Assembly: GCA_024701455.1 (NCBI GenBank)
Contig: JABXYP010000001.1
Location: forward strand, 810,001-874,000
Source: Bacillus sp. A301a_S52
GTDB lineage: Bacteria; Bacillota; Bacilli; Bacillales; Salisediminibacteriaceae
Length of the DNA: 64,000 nucleotides
Reading direction: 5' to 3'
This document shows, piece by piece, positions 43,882 through 52,569 of the stretch (position 1 is the first letter of the stretch; each line of letters begins with the position of its first letter). The position numbers and the translations under genes are program-made. The notes beneath the pieces were generated by a model. The model did not search any database and was not told the DNA's origin. It worked only from the letters and a program-made list of their open reading frames with translations.

Positions 43882-45162
43882 ATGAAAAGAATGGTTGTAC
43901 TCGTTGCATGGGCACTTATGACTTTAATTATTACAGCGTGTGGTGGAGATGGGGCCGGCAGTAAGGATAATAATACGGTATCTCTTTGGGTTCATACTTC
44001 TGATGAAACTCCTGAAGGAAAAGCGATGCAAGCGATTGTTGATCGATTTAACCAAGAGTATGAAGGAACGTATTCAGCAGACATTGAGTTTATTCCTAGA
44101 AGTGAAAGTGGTGGCGGATATGAAGATAAAATAAACGCTGCTTTAACGACAAATTCATTACCAGACGTTTTGACATTAGATGGGCCGAATACCGCTGCTT
44201 ATGCGGAGGCAGGTATGATCGCAGCGATTGATGAGTATATCACGAACAAAGATGATTTGCTTCCGAGTATCATTCAGCAAGGAACATATGATGAAAAATT
44301 ATATGCAGTTGGTTTTTCTGAATCTGGTGTCGGCATTTTTTATAATAAGGAAATGTTTGAAGAGGCAGGTGTAGATTTATCGACATTACCAACAGTAGAG
44401 GAGCCTTGGGACTGGGATCAATTCATGGCGTTAAATGAAACACTAGTAACTAAATACGATAAACCGGCAATTGACATGGGTTTTAATGATCAAAGTGAAT
44501 GGTTAATGTATGCGCTTTCCCCGTTTTTGTGGTCACAAGGAGGAAATATTGTTTCAGAAGATGGTTCCACGGCAGAAGGTGTTTTTAATGATGAAAATGC
44601 TGTTAAAACGTTAACCTTCATTCAAACGATGATTGAAGAAGGTTATAGCACGATTACCCCAGTTGAAAAAGGATTCCACACTGAGGAGTATGCGATGAAG
44701 CTCGGAGGTTCATGGACAATTGCAGAAATGGAAGAATATCCAGATGTGGCGTATGGTATTATGCCGTATCCAACCTCACCTGATACAGATGAACTTGTTT
44801 CTCCCTCAGGAAGTTGGCAGTATGCCATGTCTGCAACAACCGATAAGGAAGAAGCAGCAGGTGCTTTAATCGACTTTATGATGTCAACAGAATCCTTAAC
44901 CGAAATGACACTAGCAAATAGCGTTCTTCCAGCTGCTTACTCAGTAATAGAAGAAGTACAAGGAGAAGTATCGGATGAGATGAACATTTTAATTGAACAG
45001 AATGCAGCATCTGCACATGCACGTCCAGTATTATCCCAGTACCCACAAATTAGTCGTATCTTCCAGCAAACAATTAGTGATGTTACTTACTATGAGGAAA
45101 ACAATGATATTCAGGCATTATTGAATGAAAAAGTTCAGCAAATGGAAAATGTCTTGAACTAA
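43882..45162 (+). CDS. Sugar-binding lipoprotein of the fructan ABC importer
   Basis: The 426-residue family-1 extracellular binding protein has lipobox IITAC (C20) and the usual pattern VSLWVHTSDETPEGKAMQAIVDRFNQEY, GIFYNKEMFEEAGVD and GSWTIAEMEEYPDVAYGIMPYP. The GH32 enzyme at the operon end and the LacI regulator suggest sucrose or fructo-oligosaccharides as ligand. AGGAGG precedes ATG 43882; the longer frame from 43843 would destroy the signal peptide. Confidence 0.9.
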   Translation: MKRMVVLVAWALMTLIITACGGDGAGSKDNNTVSLWVHTSDETPEGKAMQAIVDRFNQEYEGTYSADIEFIPRSESGGGYEDKINAALTTNSLPDVLTLDGPNTAAYAEAGMIAAIDEYITNKDDLLPSIIQQGTYDEKLYAVGFSESGVGIFYNKEMFEEAGVDLSTLPTVEEPWDWDQFMALNETLVTKYDKPAIDMGFNDQSEWLMYALSPFLWSQGGNIVSEDGSTAEGVFNDENAVKTLTFIQTMIEEGYSTITPVEKGFHTEEYAMKLGGSWTIAEMEEYPDVAYGIMPYPTSPDTDELVSPSGSWQYAMSATTDKEEAAGALIDFMMSTESLTEMTLANSVLPAAYSVIEEVQGEVSDEMNILIEQNAASAHARPVLSQYPQISRIFQQTISDVTYYEENNDIQALLNEKVQQMENVLN

Positions 45163-45228
45163 AAGATGGTAGTTCCGGTTTAGTTGGTTCACTTCTCTAA
45201 ACCGGAAGATTTAAAGGAGCTAATGGAT

Positions 45229-46104
45229 ATGAATATAAACAAAAAGGAGAATGTTGCAGCTTATAGTTTCTTAGCACCGTCATTAATTTTGTTGGGACTC
45301 TTTTTGATCATACCTGCTGTACTAGCGATTTACTATGCTTTTACAGATTACTATTTGTTAACACCAGATAGAAGGCAGTTCGTCGGGTTAGACAATTTCA
45401 TTGAAATCTTCAAAGACCCGATTTTTAAGCAAAGTTTGAAGAATATCCTCATCTTTGTCACGTGTGTTATCCCTATTCAAGTAGGATCAGCATTAGGGTT
45501 AGCATTATTAATTAACAAACAAAGAAAGGGAAATATATTTTTTAAAGTGGCATTTTTTTCTCCAGTGGTCTTATCTTTAGTTGTGATATCTGTATTATGG
45601 CTGTATTTGTTAAATCCATCCGAAGGGTTGGTGAATAATGTACTCGTTAACATTGGCTTGAATCCTCAGCCCTTTTTAAGTAGTCCTAATCAAGCGATTT
45701 ACACGATTGTGTTTGTGTCCGCATGGCAAGGTGCAGGGTACCAAATGTTAATCTTTTTAGCTGGTCTGCAAAATATTCCGAATACTGTTTATGAGGCTGC
45801 TGATATTGATGGTGTGAATAAGTGGCAAAGGTTCATTCATATTACAATGCCACTACTTAAGCCGACTTCGATCCTAATCATGATTACAACATTAATTGCA
45901 GCGTTTAAATTAATTATTCAACCGATGGTTATGACACAAGGTGGCCCAATGAACTCAACTATCACACCTGTATATTATATTTATCAAACTGGTTTTTCTG
46001 ATCGAATGATTGGATATGCAAGTGCTATGACGGTGATATTTGGCATTTTAATTGGCATCGTCACACTCATTCAAAGCAAAGTAACAAAGGAGGATGACAT
46101 CTAA
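45229..46104 (+). CDS. ABC sugar importer permease, MalF/MsmF type
   Basis: A 291-residue permease with six helices, N-terminal AAYSFLAPSLILLGLFLIIPAVLAIYYAF and the EAA loop VYEAADIDGVNKWQRFIHITMPLLKP. GGAG selects ATG 45229 (9 bases) over ATG 45223 and the longer frame from 45184. Its stop overlaps the next start (TAATG). Confidence 0.93.
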   Translation: MNINKKENVAAYSFLAPSLILLGLFLIIPAVLAIYYAFTDYYLLTPDRRQFVGLDNFIEIFKDPIFKQSLKNILIFVTCVIPIQVGSALGLALLINKQRKGNIFFKVAFFSPVVLSLVVISVLWLYLLNPSEGLVNNVLVNIGLNPQPFLSSPNQAIYTIVFVSAWQGAGYQMLIFLAGLQNIPNTVYEAADIDGVNKWQRFIHITMPLLKPTSILIMITTLIAAFKLIIQPMVMTQGGPMNSTITPVYYIYQTGFSDRMIGYASAMTVIFGILIGIVTLIQSKVTKEDDI

Positions 46105-46946
46105 TGAGTAGACAAGGTAAAAAAATTGTAGAGTATATCTTTCTTATTTTATTAGCCTGTCTTTTTATCTTTCCTTTGTTATGGATGATTGTTTCCTCTA
46201 TGAAACCAGAATCACATATTTATTTGGACATGAATAGTATTAAGGCCTTCCTCCCTTCCATGGACCCATCGCAATGGTTCATCACATATAAAGAACTATT
46301 TTCAAGGTTTGATATTCTTCAATATGTATTCAATAGTGTCACTTACGCTGTTGTCATAACAGGTGGATCGATCGTAGTGAATGCGATGGCGGGTTATGCA
46401 TTTGCAAAGTTTGAATTTAGCGGAAAGAGATTTCTGTTTGCCTTATTACTAGTGTTGTTAATTGTACCATTGGAAACGATTATTATTACGCAATTCACGG
46501 TTGCACACACATTAGGTATCTTAAATACAAGATTAGCGGTTGTCTTACCAATGATAGCTAACATGTTCTTCATCTATCTGTTTAGAAACTTCTTTAAAGC
46601 AGTACCAGATGAAGTCATTGAGTCGGTGAAATTAGATGGGGCCAATTATTGGACAATATTTTGGAGAATAATGTTACCTATGTCCAAACCGGCAATCGCC
46701 ACAGTGGGGACCCTATCATTTATCGCTAGTTGGAATGACTATTTATGGCCCTTGATGGTCTTAACAGATACAAGTATGTTTCCTTTACAAGTAGCGATTA
46801 CGAATATTAATACGACACAACCTGTTTATACGAATCAAGTCATGGCCATTCTAACCATCTCTACTATCCCATTAATAATCGTTTATATTGTGGCACAAAA
46901 GTATATATTACAAGGTCTTGGTGGCTCTGGAACAGGGATAAAATAG
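46104..46946 (+). CDS. ABC sugar importer permease, MalG/MsmG type
   Basis: The 280-residue second permease has the EAA loop VIESVKLDGANYWTIFWRIMLPMSKP and ends YIVAQKYILQGLGGSGTGIK as usual. It is co-translated with the first permease. No ATPase gene follows, so a shared MsmX-type ATPase elsewhere must drive it. Confidence 0.94.
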   Translation: MSRQGKKIVEYIFLILLACLFIFPLLWMIVSSMKPESHIYLDMNSIKAFLPSMDPSQWFITYKELFSRFDILQYVFNSVTYAVVITGGSIVVNAMAGYAFAKFEFSGKRFLFALLLVLLIVPLETIIITQFTVAHTLGILNTRLAVVLPMIANMFFIYLFRNFFKAVPDEVIESVKLDGANYWTIFWRIMLPMSKPAIATVGTLSFIASWNDYLWPLMVLTDTSMFPLQVAITNINTTQPVYTNQVMAILTISTIPLIIVYIVAQKYILQGLGGSGTGIK

Positions 46947-46974
46947 GGTGAACAATAAAGGAGAAGATAACGGC

Positions 46975-48462
46975 ATGTACTCATTGGAAGAAGCAAACAC
47001 GTATATAAAAACGACAAGTAGCCAAGTAAACAATTACTATCGACATACCTATCATGTCATGGCACCTGTTGGATGGATTAATGATCCAAATGGTTTTATT
47101 TACTTTAAAGGAGAGTACCATTTATTTTATCAATACTATCCATATAAAACACAATGGGGACCAATGCACTGGGGGCACGTGAAAAGTAAAGATTTAATTA
47201 ATTGGGAGAACGCTCCAGTGGCTTTAGCACCTGATAAGACCTATGATAAGGATGGTTGCTTTTCCGGGACAGCCATTGAAAAAGACGGGAAAATGTATCT
47301 CATGTATACAGGACATATAGAAGGAAGAAGACCAGAAGATGTGAGGCAAGTGCAGTGTATGGCTGTTTCCGATGACGGCATACATTTTGAGAAAGTAGAG
47401 CAAAACCCTGTTATTTCAGAAGAGGACCTCCCCGATAATGCCAAACCACAAGATTTCAGGGATCCTAAAGTACTCAAACATGGGGAATGCTATTATTCTT
47501 TAATCGCCTCAAAAGCAAAAGAAGGTGGCGGGCAGATTCTCCTTTACAAATCAAAGGATTTACTAGATTGGGAGTTTGTTTCAGTTTTACTGAAAGGAGA
47601 GAAGGATGAAGGGCCGATGTGGGAGTGCCCAGATCTTTTTGAATTAAATGGGAAAGATGTCTTGATCATTTCTGTCGAAGGATTACCCGCAAAAGAGAAC
47701 AATTTCACGAATACACATTCTGTTCTTTCTATCATCGGAAAAATGGATTGGGAGAAAGGGGTTTTTAATAAAGAGGTCGTCGAAGAGTTAGATTATGGTA
47801 TGGATTTTTATGCACCACAAACGATTAGTGACAACAAGAATCGGCGAGTCATGATTTCCTGGATGCAAATGTGGGGTAGAAACATTCCGACTCATACAGA
47901 TGGGCATGGTTGGGCAGGTGCGATGACATTACCTAGAGAGCTAGTCATTAAAAACAATCACCTTTATCAAAGGCCGATTCCAGAAGTGAAAAAATACTAC
48001 ACGAACAACCACAAAATGTCTGACATAATATTATCAAACGAGAAAAAAGACCTTTCAGAACTTTCCTGTGAGGTAGGCGTACTAGAACTGGATATAGATG
48101 TAGCAAAAGGGCAGCATTTTGACTTAGAATTAAGAAGTCACGAGAACGAGAAAACGGTTTTGAGCTATGATTGTCACTCTGGTCTATTAAAGGTGGATCG
48201 TAAGCAAAGTGGTGTGGCGTTGATTGGAAAAGAACCGGAGCCTGTTTATCAAAGGGCTATTCAATTGAATCCACAAAATCATCATTTAAAGTTAGAGATT
48301 TATTTTGATCGTGCTTCTGTAGAAGTGTTTGTCAATGAAGGGGAATATACGCTGACTTCAACAATCTACCCAACTAAAAAATCAGATGGAATCGCCATGT
48401 GTGCTGAAGGTGATATCCACATTTCGCGTATAGAAAAATGGGATATTAAAGTGTCACCATAA
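46975..48462 (+). CDS. GH32 beta-fructosidase / sucrose hydrolase
   Basis: The 495-residue protein has the GH32 triad: nucleophile D37 in GWINDPNG, transition-state stabiliser D163 in FRDPKV and acid/base E217 in WECPDLF, then the C-terminal beta-sandwich (about 360-490). There is no signal peptide, so it cleaves imported sucrose or fructo-oligosaccharides in the cytoplasm. Because import is by an ABC system, the substrate is not phosphorylated, and sucrose-6-phosphate hydrolase is a less likely name. AAAGGAG lies before ATG 46975; GTG 46948 has no ribosome site. Confidence 0.93.
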   Translation: MYSLEEANTYIKTTSSQVNNYYRHTYHVMAPVGWINDPNGFIYFKGEYHLFYQYYPYKTQWGPMHWGHVKSKDLINWENAPVALAPDKTYDKDGCFSGTAIEKDGKMYLMYTGHIEGRRPEDVRQVQCMAVSDDGIHFEKVEQNPVISEEDLPDNAKPQDFRDPKVLKHGECYYSLIASKAKEGGGQILLYKSKDLLDWEFVSVLLKGEKDEGPMWECPDLFELNGKDVLIISVEGLPAKENNFTNTHSVLSIIGKMDWEKGVFNKEVVEELDYGMDFYAPQTISDNKNRRVMISWMQMWGRNIPTHTDGHGWAGAMTLPRELVIKNNHLYQRPIPEVKKYYTNNHKMSDIILSNEKKDLSELSCEVGVLELDIDVAKGQHFDLELRSHENEKTVLSYDCHSGLLKVDRKQSGVALIGKEPEPVYQRAIQLNPQNHHLKLEIYFDRASVEVFVNEGEYTLTSTIYPTKKSDGIAMCAEGDIHISRIEKWDIKVSP

Positions 48463-48506
48463 GAAAGGTGAACAGTAACTCATTTAAATAACACATACTA
48501 ACACGC

Positions 48507-48540
48507 AGCGCCTCCAATGTGTAAAGGAGGCGCTTTTTTA
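48507..48540 (+). terminator. Terminator of the fructan operon
   Basis: AGCGCCTCC pairs with GGAGGCGCT and is followed by TTTTTA. Confidence 0.85.
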
Positions 48541-48798
48541 TCTCAGATAACTGTCTGTAAAACTCCTGTCTCAAAATAGAGAGGAGAGTGAAAGGTATTT
48601 AGGCGAGAGATAACGGACGATCGTGTTCTGATTCAATCAACGGCCAATCAGTGAGAGAAGAAAGACAATTCCACACTGAATTGAAGTTTATCCCACTCTT
48701 AAGGGGCACGCCCCCCACCCTCAAAACTTAAGAAGGTCGAAAAGTTTAGGTGGGGGATGAAGGAAAACTCGCACTGATTGAAGCTTAGCTTTATGAAT
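48541..48798. repeat. Composite of palindromic-family repeats with a large hairpin
   Basis: Parts shared with other copies are gataactgtctgtaaaactc (48546 on), caacggccaatcagtgagag (48638 on), ccacactgaattgaag (48671 on) and cgcactgattgaagctt (48770 on). Within it CCCCCACC (48712-48719) pairs with GGTGGGGG (48749-48756), supported by an inner AAACTT/AAGTTT stem. Confidence 0.5.
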
Positions 48799-48902
48799 AG
48801 TCGTATTGAGGTCCATCTACATCAACACGCAGATCTATTTTTTCATACTGAATTCTGATGTTTTTCTCCTTAATAACGATCGAACGGGTTATGAAGGACC
48901 AC

Positions 48903-48931
48903 TTGACATACCTACAGGGGTATATTATACT
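48903..48931 (+). promoter_or_regulatory. Sigma-A promoter of the VKOR-like gene
   Basis: TTGACA (48903-48908) and TATACT (48926-48931) are separated by 17 bases; the spacer is filled by an operator-like palindrome. Confidence 0.75.
48908..48923. promoter_or_regulatory. CsoR/CstR-like operator, copy 1
   Basis: ATACCTACAGGGGTAT has the inverted arms ATACC/GGTAT around six bases and resembles operators of the CsoR/CstR family (copper or persulfide sensors). It lies between -35 and -10. Confidence 0.6.
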
Positions 48932-48938
48932 TCTTTAT

Positions 48939-48954
48939 ATACCGTATGGGGTAT
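48939..48954. promoter_or_regulatory. CsoR/CstR-like operator, copy 2
   Basis: ATACCGTATGGGGTAT has the same arms as copy 1, 31 bases away (three helical turns). It covers the first transcribed bases of the VKOR-like gene. Confidence 0.6.
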
Positions 48955-48975
48955 ATAAAATTAGGAGGGGTTATG

Positions 48976-49632
48976 ATGAAAGAGATATTATATGAAAGAA
49001 GTGGGACTTTAGGAAGAGAAATAAAAGAAGAAACATTTAATGATACAACACATAATTATGGGGCCGTTGTCCCTAAGCTATTTGCTATTTTTACTGTTAT
49101 TGCCACTATCGGTTGGGCTGTGAGTGTTTTCTTAACTGGTGTCCATTTTTGGGTACTTCCCTTACCCGTAAGCTTTGATGTGGCAGGAACACCTTGGGCC
49201 GTGATGACTAGTGATTGGGCATATGTGTTAGGTATTCCATTGGCTTTATTAGGAGCTTTCTATTATCTCACAGTACTATTATTTGCAGGTTTATGGCATT
49301 ACTCGCGTCAACCTTTAGTGCTTAAAATTTTAACACCGATTTCAGCAATTGGTGTGATTGCTTCATCTTTCTTTGTTTATCTGCAATTATTTGTTATTGA
49401 AGCAATTTGTCCTTTCTGTATGGTGTCTGCTGTAGCTTCGACAATGCTTTTTGTGCTTGAGTTAATTATGTTGCGCATGAGTAAGCTGCCACCACTTCGT
49501 GAACTTCTGTCTAATATTAATACTGTATTAGATAGAAGAGGTCTAACTTGGTTATTCCTTATGTTTATGGTATCAGTACTTCCTGTGCTTAGTTTTTGGC
49601 TGGCGACGATTATCCCAGCTCCAGGTGGATAA
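48976..49632 (+). CDS. VKOR-family membrane protein with a single CPFC motif
   Basis: The 218-residue membrane protein has about five helices. Its core SFDVAGTPWAVMTSDWAYVLGIPLALLGAFYYL (66-98) and EAICPFCMVSAVAS identify the vitamin K epoxide reductase (VKOR) family. The redox motif C145-P-F-C148 is intact and these are the only cysteines in the protein. The loop cysteine pair of classical bacterial VKOR is replaced, for example by S66-F-D-V. Electron transfer from a DsbA-like partner must then be direct, or the role differs. ATG 48976 follows GGAGG by 7 bases. The promoter has two CsoR/CstR-like operators, linking it to copper or sulfur stress. No DsbA gene is adjacent. Confidence 0.82.
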   Translation: MKEILYERSGTLGREIKEETFNDTTHNYGAVVPKLFAIFTVIATIGWAVSVFLTGVHFWVLPLPVSFDVAGTPWAVMTSDWAYVLGIPLALLGAFYYLTVLLFAGLWHYSRQPLVLKILTPISAIGVIASSFFVYLQLFVIEAICPFCMVSAVASTMLFVLELIMLRMSKLPPLRELLSNINTVLDRRGLTWLFLMFMVSVLPVLSFWLATIIPAPGG

Positions 49633-49994
49633 TAACTGAAACTCTTCTTGTTTGTATAAGGTGTTTAGTCAATAGGAAGTAAAAAAAGAGGTGTGATTTC
49701 GAGGGTGAAATCGCACCTCTTTCAAGTGTGTACATTATAGGGATGAAGTCTGAACTGTGAAGGCTGTAGGAGACAAATCTCTGTGGAGAAGGTGAACTTC
49801 ATATAAGCAGGACACGAGATTGCTAGACAAGTCAAAGTCCTTATTTTCGAAGGCGTATTTAGTAAATAAAGTGGAGGATAGAGAGGATAAAAGCTCACTT
49901 ATCATGTGGGGTTTAGCGATGAGCGTAATGCTCGTATCGTAAACCAGGAGAACACTTCGATTTTTAAAATAGTAAACAAGTTGCTTATAATGCC
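49633..49994. other. Intergenic region after the VKOR-like gene
   Basis: After the terminator at 49684-49721 no gene is seen. A second imperfect hairpin (49910-49945, GGTTTA-GCGAT-GAGC with GCTC-GTATCG-TAAACC) is unexplained. Confidence 0.4.
49684..49721 (+). terminator. Terminator of the VKOR-like gene
   Basis: AAAGAGGTGTGATTTC pairs with GAAATCGCACCTCTTT (one G-T pair). The arms hold the A and T runs. Confidence 0.7.
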
Positions 49995-50023
49995 TTGCTA
50001 AATAGTAATTATTACGATATGAT
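49995..50023 (+). promoter_or_regulatory. Sigma-A promoter of the metal/peptide ABC operon
   Basis: TTGCTA (49995-50000) and TATGAT (50018-50023) are separated by exactly 17 bases, almost all of them the Zur-like box. Confidence 0.65.
50003..50017. promoter_or_regulatory. Zur-box-like operator
   Basis: TAGTAATTATTACGA differs at one position from the Bacillus Zur consensus TCGTAATNATTACGA. Placed between -35 and -10, it would let zinc-loaded Zur block transcription. Confidence 0.7.
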
Positions 50024-50057
50024 GTAAATCGGAATTATTACTAATAGGAGGATCACT

Positions 50058-51620
50058 ATGAATACAATTAAACTATTCTTAAATAAAAAGAGTCATATTC
50101 TTTCCCTTCTCACGTTGTTTACCGTTATTGGTATATTAGGAGGATGCGGAGATTCAACTTCTTCTTCAAACGAGGGGGATGGTGAAGATAAGCATCTTCA
50201 TTTCTTATATAATTTCTCTACAAATTCGTTAGATCCACACGTTGATACGAGTTATGTCCCATTAAGAGCAGGGATTACAGAAACGTTGGTTCGATTAGAT
50301 GAAGAAAATTTAACAGTTGAACCGTGGCTAGCAAAAGATTGGGAAGGTGAAGATGGCGTTAATTGGATCATTCACCTTCGTGAAGATGTGACGTTTCATA
50401 ATGGCACAGAAATGGATGCGGAGGCCGTCAAAGCTTCATTGGAAAGAGCCATTACCGAAAACATTGCCATGGACAATGCACTGAAAATTGACCAAATCGA
50501 AGCAGATGGTCACACCTTAGAGATCACCACAAGTGAACCATTTCCGGAGTTTATTTCAGAACTTGTTAATCCAAATGTAGCAATTATTGATGTAACTGAA
50601 GACGATATTTTAAACCGGCCAATCGGGACAGGTCCATTTGTTCTCGATACATTTGTCCAAGGAAGTCGCCTTGATCTGACGCGTTACGATGATTATTGGG
50701 ACGGTGCTTCTAATTTGGATAGCGTGACTTTTTCGTTTAACGAAGATGCTAATGCCCGCTCCCTTGCTTTAAGATCTGGAGAAGTTGATATTGTCTATCG
50801 TCCAGAGGTTGAGAGCTTGGATACATTAAGAGAAATAGACGGTCTGCAAGTAGAGTCAACCGCTACGTTTCGAGTCCATCAAATGACGATGAACATGCAA
50901 CGGGAGAATTTGCAAGATGTGAATGTTAGACGTGCAATTGATGCGTTAATTGATAGAGAAGACATTGTCGATTCTATTTTACTAGGACATGGGGAAGTGG
51001 CAGTTGGACCTTTTCTACCTAGTCTTCCATTTGCGCCAACTTACGAAGAGCAGCCAACAGGTTCTGATGCGGCGGTCGCATATTTAGAGGAAGCAGGTTA
51101 CACCCTTGAGGATGGCACGATGCAAAAAGATGGCGAACCACTTACCTTAACGCTTTTAACGTACCCATCAAGAGCAGATCTTCCGTTAATTGCGCAAGTG
51201 TTTCAATCCGATGCGAAACAAATTGGTATTGAGGTGGATATTAAGCAGATTGACATTCCTGAAGAATATATGGCATCAAATCGTGATTGGGATATCGCCA
51301 CTTATAGTAATTTAACAGCCCCTCGTGGAGATGCTGGCTATTATTTAAATGCAACGTATCACCCGACAGGAGCACTCAACTTTAGTGGTGCTGAAGAAGT
51401 AGAATTGACAGAGATCATTGATGAATTGAATCAAACAGTCGATTACGATGAAAGAGCGATACTTGCTGAGGAAGCGGCGGAGTATGTTCATGAAAACGTC
51501 ATTAATTCATTTGTGTTACATCCATCTACCATTGTGGCATATAACGAGAACAAAGTAGACAATTGGGTAACGACTCGTAGCGAATATTACATGATTACAA
51601 ACCAATTGGATGTGAAGTGA
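50058..51620 (+). CDS. Nickel/peptide-type substrate-binding lipoprotein (NikA/CntA-like)
   Basis: The 520-residue SBP_bac_5 protein has lipobox ILGGC (C31) and the family pattern NSLDPHVDTSYVPLRAGITETLVRLDEENLTVEPWLAKDWE, then RPIGTGPFVLDTFVQGSRLDLTRYDDYW. It is closer in style to NikA/CntA binding proteins than to OppA. It is the first gene of a five-gene operon behind a Zur-like box, so a zinc or zinc-metallophore ligand is more likely than nickel or peptides. The signal peptide and GGAGG support ATG 50058. Confidence 0.88.
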   Translation: MNTIKLFLNKKSHILSLLTLFTVIGILGGCGDSTSSSNEGDGEDKHLHFLYNFSTNSLDPHVDTSYVPLRAGITETLVRLDEENLTVEPWLAKDWEGEDGVNWIIHLREDVTFHNGTEMDAEAVKASLERAITENIAMDNALKIDQIEADGHTLEITTSEPFPEFISELVNPNVAIIDVTEDDILNRPIGTGPFVLDTFVQGSRLDLTRYDDYWDGASNLDSVTFSFNEDANARSLALRSGEVDIVYRPEVESLDTLREIDGLQVESTATFRVHQMTMNMQRENLQDVNVRRAIDALIDREDIVDSILLGHGEVAVGPFLPSLPFAPTYEEQPTGSDAAVAYLEEAGYTLEDGTMQKDGEPLTLTLLTYPSRADLPLIAQVFQSDAKQIGIEVDIKQIDIPEEYMASNRDWDIATYSNLTAPRGDAGYYLNATYHPTGALNFSGAEEVELTEIIDELNQTVDYDERAILAEEAAEYVHENVINSFVLHPSTIVAYNENKVDNWVTTRSEYYMITNQLDVK

Positions 51621-51621
51621 C

Positions 51622-52569
51622 GTGTTAAAAATAATCACTCGCAAATTTCTTGAAGTCTTCTTTTTCATAGTACTCATTACATTTGCTAGTTTTGTATTTG
51701 TTCGCTTAGCGCCTGGTGATCCCGTTCTAACCATCCTAAATGTGGATGAATTATCCGTTAGTCAGGGGCAAGTGGAACAATTAAGAGAGGACATGGGTTT
51801 TAATAAGCCGCTGCTCGTACAATACGGGCATTGGCTTATTAACTTTGTTCAACTTGATTTTGGGGCGTCCTATGTCACTGGCCAGCCTGTCATGGAAATG
51901 ATCATGCAAGGTCTTCCTGCCACGCTTGAATTAACGTTAGGCGCTTTGATCGTTATGTTAGTGATAGCTATTCCGCTTGGTTCATTGTCTGCCCTTTATC
52001 GGAACAGTTGGATCGATCAGATTAGTCGGACACTTTCCATTATTGGGGCAGCTGTACCAAGCTTTTGGTTAGGTCTTATTTTAATTGATTTATTTAGTGT
52101 TCGGGTTAATTGGCTTCCTAGTATGGGCAAAGGTGGGCTAGATACGTTAATTTTGCCTTCAGTAACACTCGGTTTAGCTATTTCTAGTGTGTATGTTCGC
52201 TTACTTCGGTCTAGTTTACTGGAGTCACTTAACCAGGAGTTTATTCGAGCCGGGAGAGCAAGAGGGTTATCAGAGTCTCGTATCTTTTTCACTCATGCAT
52301 TCCGTCACAGTTTGCCCCCTGTAATTACCGTTTTTGGCGTGAGTATTGGGAGCTTGATTGGAGGCATTGTCGTCATAGAAGTGTTATTCGCCTATCCAGG
52401 GATCGGTAAAATGGTCGTTGATGCCATTCGCCAACGTGATTATCCTCTTATTCAAGGCTATATATTAGTGATGGCTATCATTGTTTTTATCGTCAATACG
52501 TGTGTTGATTTGTCATATCGCTATTTAAATCCAGAGCTAAAACTGAAAGAAAGAGAGACAAGCCGATGA
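51622..52569 (+). CDS. ABC permease, NikB/DppB type
   Basis: The 315-residue permease has six helices, N-terminal FFIVLITFASFVFVRLAPGDPV and a BPD_transp_1 core with EFIRAGRARGLSESRIFFTHAFRHSLPPVITV. The start is GTG 51622, one base after the binding-protein stop. It overlaps the next permease by 4 bases. Confidence 0.92.
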   Translation: MLKIITRKFLEVFFFIVLITFASFVFVRLAPGDPVLTILNVDELSVSQGQVEQLREDMGFNKPLLVQYGHWLINFVQLDFGASYVTGQPVMEMIMQGLPATLELTLGALIVMLVIAIPLGSLSALYRNSWIDQISRTLSIIGAAVPSFWLGLILIDLFSVRVNWLPSMGKGGLDTLILPSVTLGLAISSVYVRLLRSSLLESLNQEFIRAGRARGLSESRIFFTHAFRHSLPPVITVFGVSIGSLIGGIVVIEVLFAYPGIGKMVVDAIRQRDYPLIQGYILVMAIIVFIVNTCVDLSYRYLNPELKLKERETSR

